DNA of 64,000 bases from Chitinophaga sp. Ak27 (GTDB lineage: Bacteria; Bacteroidota; Bacteroidia; Chitinophagales; Chitinophagaceae). The translations under genes and the position numbers were made by a program. Below, piece after piece: positions 59,757 to 64,000 of the stretch. A model generated the notes under the pieces. That model had not been told where the DNA came from, searched no databases, and saw only the letters and a program-made list of their open reading frames with translations. The stretch spans positions 1 to 64,000 of the forward strand of contig NZ_JABAOB010000005.1 of the NCBI RefSeq assembly GCF_012726295.1. Direction: 5' to 3'. Position 1 is the stretch's first letter; each line of letters begins with the position of its first letter.

Positions 59757-59788
59757 ATGGTTCCATTTTGGGTGATATCGGACTCTCT

Positions 59789-59827
59789 TCAAAAGAAAAA
59801 CCGGAACTAATTCAATTAGTTCCGGTT
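59789..59827 (-). terminator. Rho-independent terminator after the barrel gene at 59851
   Basis: Perfect palindrome (59799-59812 with 59814-59827) followed on the minus strand by a T-rich tail (complement of 59791-59800). Confidence 0.88.
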
Positions 59828-59850
59828 ATTAAAAATAACGCATTAATGTC

Positions 59851-60687
59851 TTAATAGTTTACCTCAAACTCTGCTTTGCCACTTTTCATCTTCATATAGT
59901 GTGATTTTCTCTTTACTTTAAAATAATTCACCCCGCTAAAGTTATATCCCAGGGTCACAAATACCAGGTTGGCTTCTAGGTTTTTATAGGGATAGATGCT
60001 GTTACCCGTTGCCTTATCTTTTGTTTTAAAGTCCTGGTTAAAGAAATTCTGCGGATAATACTGCACTTTTAAGCCGAAACCCGGGCTGACACGGAAGCCT
60101 GCAAAAACAGAAGGCATCAGGAGTGGCGTACGGTCGCTGAACCATTCGTTGAATTTATGCACCTTCTTACCGTCTATAAATTCTTTTTCCTTATAGTTAA
60201 AGGCCAGGTCAATTTCGCCGCCGGCAAAGAAGAAGAAGCTACCGCCGGTTACATCTCCGATCTTAAATCCCAGTGGAACGCCTAAGGTATACACCCGCTG
60301 CTTCAGCTTCAGGGAATCGCTAGGTTTGGAAATCAACCCGATATTCTTAATGTTGATACCGGTGAAGAAGCCCAGGTTTTTGGATACGTCCTTGTTAAAA
60401 TTGGTACCTACGTTGAAAAAGAGGGTAAAGCGGGGAATATTCCGCATATGTTCCCCATTTTCCTTCATGGATGCAAAGGATAACAGGGCGCCTTCCCCAC
60501 CACGGGTTACGTATATCCCTTCCCGGTGCTTAGGGTATTTACCAAAAATCAGAGAGAAGGTGGTAAAAGTCGTTTTTTCGGTACTATCAACGGCCGGGCT
60601 ACTGGCCGAATCTTTTTTCTCCTGGGCAAAAACACTACCTCCTATCAGCAACAGTACCAAGAATAGCGGGAGTAACTTACATTTCAT
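59851..60687 (-). CDS. Hypothetical outer-membrane beta-barrel protein
   Basis: A 278-residue exported protein: signal peptide about 1-22 (ending VFAQ), a short Ser/Thr/Lys-rich linker, then alternating strands (PRFTLFFNVGTNFN, GFFTGINIKNIGLI, VYTLGVPLGFKIGDV, LMPSVFAGFRVSPGFGLKVQYYP, VFVTLGYNFSG), the pattern of an outer-membrane barrel. I cannot place it in a named family. It is monocistronic, with its own terminator, and precedes the B12-binding gene 86 bp upstream on the same strand. Confidence 0.72.
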   Translation of the reverse strand: MKCKLLPLFLVLLLIGGSVFAQEKKDSASSPAVDSTEKTTFTTFSLIFGKYPKHREGIYVTRGGEGALLSFASMKENGEHMRNIPRFTLFFNVGTNFNKDVSKNLGFFTGINIKNIGLISKPSDSLKLKQRVYTLGVPLGFKIGDVTGGSFFFFAGGEIDLAFNYKEKEFIDGKKVHKFNEWFSDRTPLLMPSVFAGFRVSPGFGLKVQYYPQNFFNQDFKTKDKATGNSIYPYKNLEANLVFVTLGYNFSGVNYFKVKRKSHYMKMKSGKAEFEVNY

Positions 60688-60773
60688 AATACGGGTTGTG
60701 GTTTTTTAGATTTATGTGGAATACCTTAAAGACGACCCGGTATAAAAAATGTTACGATGGTCCCGAAAAAATT

Positions 60774-61193
60774 TTAAAAATTTCTGTGAGCGGCTACCCA
60801 TTGGGTGATGTACTCGGAAATATCTTTAGTATTGGTACCCGGGGGAAACAGTTTACCTACCCCCATCTCCTGTAAAGTTTCCATGTCGGCATCAGGGATA
60901 ATGCCGCCACCGGTCAACAGTACATCGTTCAGCCCTTTTTCCTTCATTTCAGCGATGATTTTGGGGAATACCGTCATATGAGCACCGGAAAGGATACTCA
61001 CCCCGATAGCGTCCACATCTTCCTGGAGGGCGGCATTGACCACCATCTCCGGGGTTTGCCGCAGACCGGTGTAAATCACCTCCATACCGGCATCCCGCAG
61101 TGCCGCGGCAATCACTTTTGCGCCACGATCATGACCATCCAGGCCCACTTTGGCTACCAATACACGAACAGGACGATTTAACGGGTTGACCAT
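60774..61193 (-). CDS. Stand-alone cobalamin-binding subunit of an acyl-CoA mutase
   Basis: A 139-residue B12-binding domain. The base-off/His-on motif DGHDRG is at 19-24 with His21 as cobalt ligand; SILSGAHMTVFP near 64 and LTGGGIIPDADM near 96 complete the Rossmann-like fold of methylmalonyl-CoA mutase C-terminal domains. No catalytic TIM-barrel is attached, so it must pair with a separate large subunit not in this window. ATG at 61193 is preferred; a longer frame upstream overlaps the divergent glnS gene. Functional link with mce at 32420 is likely but inferred. Confidence 0.92.
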   Translation of the reverse strand: MVNPLNRPVRVLVAKVGLDGHDRGAKVIAAALRDAGMEVIYTGLRQTPEMVVNAALQEDVDAIGVSILSGAHMTVFPKIIAEMKEKGLNDVLLTGGGIIPDADMETLQEMGVGKLFPPGTNTKDISEYITQWVAAHRNF

Positions 61194-61261
61194 ACCTATT
61201 TTTTTATTAAGGTCGTAAATGTAACGAAAAACCAGAAAAGGGTAAGCTTTCCGCTTTTTCG

Positions 61262-61269
61262 TACATTTG
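61262..61269 (+). promoter_or_regulatory. -7 promoter box for glnS
   Basis: TACATTTG, exact TAnnTTTG match, 20 bp before the glnS ATG. No -33 TTG at standard spacing. Confidence 0.5.
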
Positions 61270-61289
61270 CCCTCCAAGATAAAATCATT

Positions 61290-62957
61290 ATGAGCGAAGA
61301 AAGATCCCTCAATTTTATAGAACAAATTGTAGAAGACGACATTGCCAACGGCGTAAACGGAGGCCGCGTACTCACGCGCTTCCCACCAGAGCCCAATGGA
61401 TACCTCCATATCGGGCACGCCAAATCTATTGTGTTGAACTTTGGCTTGGCCCAGAAATACAATGGGAAAACCAATCTCCGCTTTGACGATACCAACCCGG
61501 TCACAGAAGATACCGAGTATGTGGATTCTATTAAGGAAGATATACGCTGGCTGGGGTTTGAATGGGATAAAGAACTGTATGCCTCCGATTATTTCGAGCA
61601 ACTCTACGCCTTTGCCGTAAAAATGATCGAAAAAGGACTGGCCTATGTAGAAGATGCTACCGCTGCCGAAATAGCCGCTGCCAAAGGAACACCTACCATA
61701 CCCGGTACGCCAACCCCTTCCAGAAACCGGTCTGTAGCCGAAAACCTCGACCTGTTTGAACGGATGCGCAAAGGCGAATTCAAAGATGGGGAGAAAACCC
61801 TCCGGGCCAAGTTAGACCTGGCCGCGCCTAACATGCACATGCGCGATCCCCTGATGTACCGCATTAAACATGCCCATCACCACCGTACCGGCGACAAATG
61901 GTGCATCTACCCGATGTACGACTTCGCCCACGGCCAGAGTGATAGCATTGAAAATATTACCCATTCCATCTGTACCCTGGAATTCATACCACATCGCCCG
62001 TTATACGATTGGTTCATCCAGGAACTGGACATCTTCCCCAGTCGCCAGTACGAGTTTGCCCGCTTAAACCTCAACTACACGGTGATGAGCAAACGAAAAC
62101 TGAAAATGCTGGTAACGGAAGGGCATGTACGTGGCTGGGATGATCCCCGCATGCCTACCATCAGCGGCCTGCGCCGCCGGGGTTATACCCCTTCCAGCAT
62201 ACGCATGCTCTGCGAAAGGGTAGGTGTACAAAAGCGCGACAACATCATCGAACTTGGACTGCTGGAGTTCTGTATCCGTGAGGAGCTGAACAAAACCGCC
62301 AACCGCGTGATGGCAGTACTGGATCCGGTAAAACTGGTGATCACCAACTATCCCGAAGGGCAGGTAGAAGAAATGGTGGCCGACAACAACCCGGAAGATG
62401 AAACCGCCGGCAGCCGAGTGCTCCATTTCAGTAACACTCTGTATATTGAAAGGGAAGACTTCATGGAAGAACCACCCAAGAAATTTTTCCGCCTGGGCCC
62501 CGGCCTCATGGTGCGCCTGAAGAATGCCTATATCATTAAAGGAGAAAGCGTGGAAAAAGATGCCAACGGAAATATTACCACCATCTACGCCACCTACCTG
62601 CCGGAAAGCAGAAGCGGCGGTGACCACAGCGGCCTGACCGTAAAAGGCACCATCCACTGGGTGAGTGCAACACATGCTGCTACCGCCGAAGTACGTGTAT
62701 ACGATCGCCTGTTCAATGTGGAAAACCCCGCAGCAGAAGAAGGCGACCTCGCTTCCCTCATCAATCCGGATTCGTTAACGGTAATCAAAGAAGCGTTCGT
62801 AGAACCCGGTCTGCTGAAAGCCAAACCCGGCGAACGTTTCCAGTTCCTCCGCAAAGGCTATTTCGCCGTAGACCCGGATAGTACGCCGGAAAAGGTAGTG
62901 TTCAACAGAACCGTTACCCTGAAAGACGCCTGGGCGAAAGAGAGTAAAAAAGGTTAA
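61290..62957 (+). CDS. glnS: Glutamine--tRNA ligase
   Basis: Class I synthetase. The 555-residue protein has FPPEPNGYLHIGHAKS with the HIGH motif at 40-43, FDDTNP near 62, the MSK-type KMSKS loop as VMSKRKL near 265, and the two C-terminal beta-barrels for anticodon recognition (IEREDFMEEPPKKFFRLGPGLMVRLKNAYIIK). Length matches E. coli GlnRS. Presence of GlnRS suggests direct charging of tRNA-Gln. It has its own promoter and terminator. It is divergent from the B12-binding gene. Confidence 0.97.
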   Translation: MSEERSLNFIEQIVEDDIANGVNGGRVLTRFPPEPNGYLHIGHAKSIVLNFGLAQKYNGKTNLRFDDTNPVTEDTEYVDSIKEDIRWLGFEWDKELYASDYFEQLYAFAVKMIEKGLAYVEDATAAEIAAAKGTPTIPGTPTPSRNRSVAENLDLFERMRKGEFKDGEKTLRAKLDLAAPNMHMRDPLMYRIKHAHHHRTGDKWCIYPMYDFAHGQSDSIENITHSICTLEFIPHRPLYDWFIQELDIFPSRQYEFARLNLNYTVMSKRKLKMLVTEGHVRGWDDPRMPTISGLRRRGYTPSSIRMLCERVGVQKRDNIIELGLLEFCIREELNKTANRVMAVLDPVKLVITNYPEGQVEEMVADNNPEDETAGSRVLHFSNTLYIEREDFMEEPPKKFFRLGPGLMVRLKNAYIIKGESVEKDANGNITTIYATYLPESRSGGDHSGLTVKGTIHWVSATHAATAEVRVYDRLFNVENPAAEEGDLASLINPDSLTVIKEAFVEPGLLKAKPGERFQFLRKGYFAVDPDSTPEKVVFNRTVTLKDAWAKESKKG

Positions 62958-62978
62958 TCTTTTTTTGAAGAGTATGGG

Positions 62979-63010
62979 AGGTCGGACTGTTACAGTCCGG
63001 CCTTTTTTTG
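62979..63010 (+). terminator. Rho-independent terminator after glnS
   Basis: 11-bp stem (62979-62989 with 62993-63003, one wobble), 3-nt loop TTA and a run of seven T. Confidence 0.92.
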
Positions 63011-63054
63011 TGTATATTTAGTATGTAATTTTATTGATAATAAATCCATTCTTT

Positions 63055-63270
63055 ATGGCAAAAACAAAAGTAAAAACCAATATCGAAACAGTTAACCTGG
63101 ATGCGGAACTAATGGAAGAAGCCATGAAACTTAGCAAAGGAAAAACTACGGTAGAAGTGATTAATGAAGCATTGAGAAAATATATTATTGGCTTCAAAAA
63201 TCGCGAATTGCTGGATATGAAAGGGAAAATCTATTGGGATGGAGACTTAAATGAAATGAGAGGCGCATGA
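63055..63270 (+). CDS. vapB: VapB-like antitoxin
   Basis: A 71-residue protein: N-terminal MAKTKVKTNIETVNLDAELMEEAMK is a ribbon-helix-helix-like DNA-binding part, and the C-terminal LLDMKGKIYWDGDLNEMRGA is the usual toxin-binding tail of type II VapB antitoxins. A TTG seven codons earlier is in frame but the ATG at 63055 is preferred. The stop overlaps the vapC ATG in ATGA (4 bp), so translation is coupled. It should neutralise VapC and repress its own promoter; no clear operator was identified. Confidence 0.88.
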   Translation: MAKTKVKTNIETVNLDAELMEEAMKLSKGKTTVEVINEALRKYIIGFKNRELLDMKGKIYWDGDLNEMRGA

Positions 63271-63683
63271 ACGATCCATTAATTTTCGACTCATCGGTTT
63301 GGATTGATTATGCAAAAAAAAGAGAGTCACCGCAGACCAAACTGTTAACCTATTACTTGGAGAATGAGCTAGAGACACCGTTGGTACCGACTGTAATACA
63401 AGAGTTCTTACAAGGTATTAGAGAAGATGCCCAACACCAGAAAATAAAAAGCGCCATTCGGTGGTATACAAGGCTTGAGCTCTCTCCAATAGCTGCCGCT
63501 ATTGGAGCTTCTGATTTATTTCGGTCTCTGCGTAAGAAAGGACTTACCATCCGCAAAAGTCATGATTGCAAAATTGCTTTTTATGCCATTTGCTTTGACC
63601 TGGAATTAGTCCACAACGACAGCGACTTCGACCTCATCAGCACCCATTCTCCCCTAAAAATCTGGAAAAACAACAAAGGCTAA
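63267..63683 (+). CDS. vapC: VapC-like PIN-domain toxin (ribonuclease)
   Basis: A 138-residue PIN-domain protein. The acidic site residues are Asp8 (FDSSVWID), Glu46 (VIQEFLQG), Asp100 (KSHDCKIA) and Asp118 (HNDSDFD), complete for Mg-dependent RNase activity. PIN toxins cleave tRNA or rRNA. It overlaps vapB by 4 bp. The stop codon lies inside the left arm of a terminator stem that also serves gltX. Confidence 0.9.
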   Translation: MNDPLIFDSSVWIDYAKKRESPQTKLLTYYLENELETPLVPTVIQEFLQGIREDAQHQKIKSAIRWYTRLELSPIAAAIGASDLFRSLRKKGLTIRKSHDCKIAFYAICFDLELVHNDSDFDLISTHSPLKIWKNNKG

Positions 63684-63708
63684 ACGATGTTACATCATTT
63701 AGCCTTTG
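63674..63708. terminator. Bidirectional terminator between vapC and gltX
   Basis: 16-bp stem with one wobble (63674-63689 with 63693-63708), 3-nt loop. A five-T run follows on the minus strand (complement of 63666-63670), little on the plus strand. Confidence 0.78.
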
Positions 63709-63731
63709 TCTATATTCAACTTCTAACATCG

Positions 63732-64000
63732 CTATTTAAACGCTTCCAACCCTTTGGCAATCCTGTTGCGCGTTTCCGCTACCCCCAAGGTGGCTACGAT
63801 ATCAAAAACAGGAGGACCAAACTTACCGCCGGTCAGCATAATGCGGAAAGGCAGCTGTACATCTCCCATCTTTAAATTCTTTTCTGTAGCCAGCGCTTTG
63901 AAAGCCGCTTCCAGCTCCGCTGCAGGGGCAGCGCCCAACGTTTCCAGCTGTGCAGACCAGGCCGTAAAGAAGGCTTCTTTATCGGCATTCCATTTTGGTT
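63732..64000 (-). CDS. gltX: Glutamate--tRNA ligase, C-terminal fragment (runs off the window)
   Basis: The last ~89 codons of a class I glutamyl-tRNA synthetase; the 5' part lies beyond the right edge. The visible part continues in frame from 63998 (PKWNADKEAFFTAW) through the anticodon-binding helical domain to FRIMLTGGKFGPPVFDIVATLG and a C-terminal ETRNRIAKGLEAFK, the typical GltX ending. It converges on vapC with a shared terminator. Confidence 0.88.
   Translation of the reverse strand, partial: PKWNADKEAFFTAWSAQLETLGAAPAAELEAAFKALATEKNLKMGDVQLPFRIMLTGGKFGPPVFDIVATLGVAETRNRIAKGLEAFK

Noticed and set aside
61194..61601. Upstream extension of the B12-binding gene
   Set aside because: The extra 136 codons overlap the 5' end of divergent glnS and lack similarity to mutases; the ATG at 61193 begins exactly at the domain.
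1..64000. CRISPR arrays, prophage, insertion sequences, tRNA or rRNA genes
   Set aside because: No regularly spaced repeats, integrase/transposase-like proteins, tRNA-like cloverleaf or rRNA segments were seen when reading the window.

Overview
The window looks like a chromosomal segment of a gliding Bacteroidota, most likely a Chitinophaga-like member of the Chitinophagaceae. The evidence is: two SusC/SusD pairs each preceded by an ECF sigma factor and a FecR anti-sigma gene; the gliding/type IX secretion genes gldB, gldF and gldG; a murF-alr fusion; many outer-membrane beta-barrels and lipoproteins; and repeated TAnnTTTG -7 promoter boxes a short distance before start codons. There is no phage, insertion sequence, CRISPR array, rRNA or tRNA that I can see. 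Most genes are chromosomal housekeeping or envelope functions.

Layout. 0.1-2.8 kb: a DUF1800/DUF1501 pair. 2.9-9.2 kb: a molybdenum-cofactor cluster split over both strands (moeA, moaC, mobA, moaE, moaD, a DUF7009-like gene, moaA, a TSUP permease and a MoeB-rhodanese fusion). MoaA and MoaC make cPMP, MoaD/MoaE make molybdopterin, MoeB charges MoaD (its C-terminal Gly-Gly is intact), MoeA inserts Mo and MobA would add the nucleotide. 9.2-15.2 kb: GNAT, serS, nadE, a PorT-like barrel, gldB, apaG. 15.3-17.5 kb: a four-gene envelope operon (c-type cytochrome lipoprotein, YceI, DUF5777 barrel, mini HExxH protein). 17.6-24.4 kb: murF, an Oar-like TonB receptor, a SerB-SerA-like fusion lacking the NAD domain, and an AhpD-like protein. 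24.6-31.8 kb: sigma/FecR/SusC/SusD locus without enzymes. 32.4-41.0 kb: methylmalonyl-CoA epimerase, cysteine desulfurase, gldFG, terC, murF-alr, lspA. 41.4-44.3 kb: another TonB receptor with a well-formed promoter. 44.4-55.3 kb (minus strand): a complete polysaccharide utilisation locus: sigma, FecR, SusC, SusD, a PEGA/HExxH lipoprotein, a GH27 alpha-galactosidase and a six-hairpin glycosidase-like protein. 55.5-64 kb: fumC, enoyl-CoA hydratase, an S41 peptidase lipoprotein, two outer-membrane barrels, a stand-alone B12-binding mutase subunit, glnS, vapBC and the 3' end of gltX.

The most unusual items are the SerB-SerA-like protein from which precisely the cofactor-binding domain is missing; the uncharacterised PEGA/HExxH lipoprotein inside the alpha-galactoside locus; the cytochrome/YceI/barrel/mini-protease operon; a pair of related ~100-bp palindromic repeats that begin exactly at the stop codons of nadE and murF; and an orphan minus-strand terminator at about 32.1 kb suggesting an unannotated transcript. 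All family names come from reading the translated sequences by eye; no database search was run.
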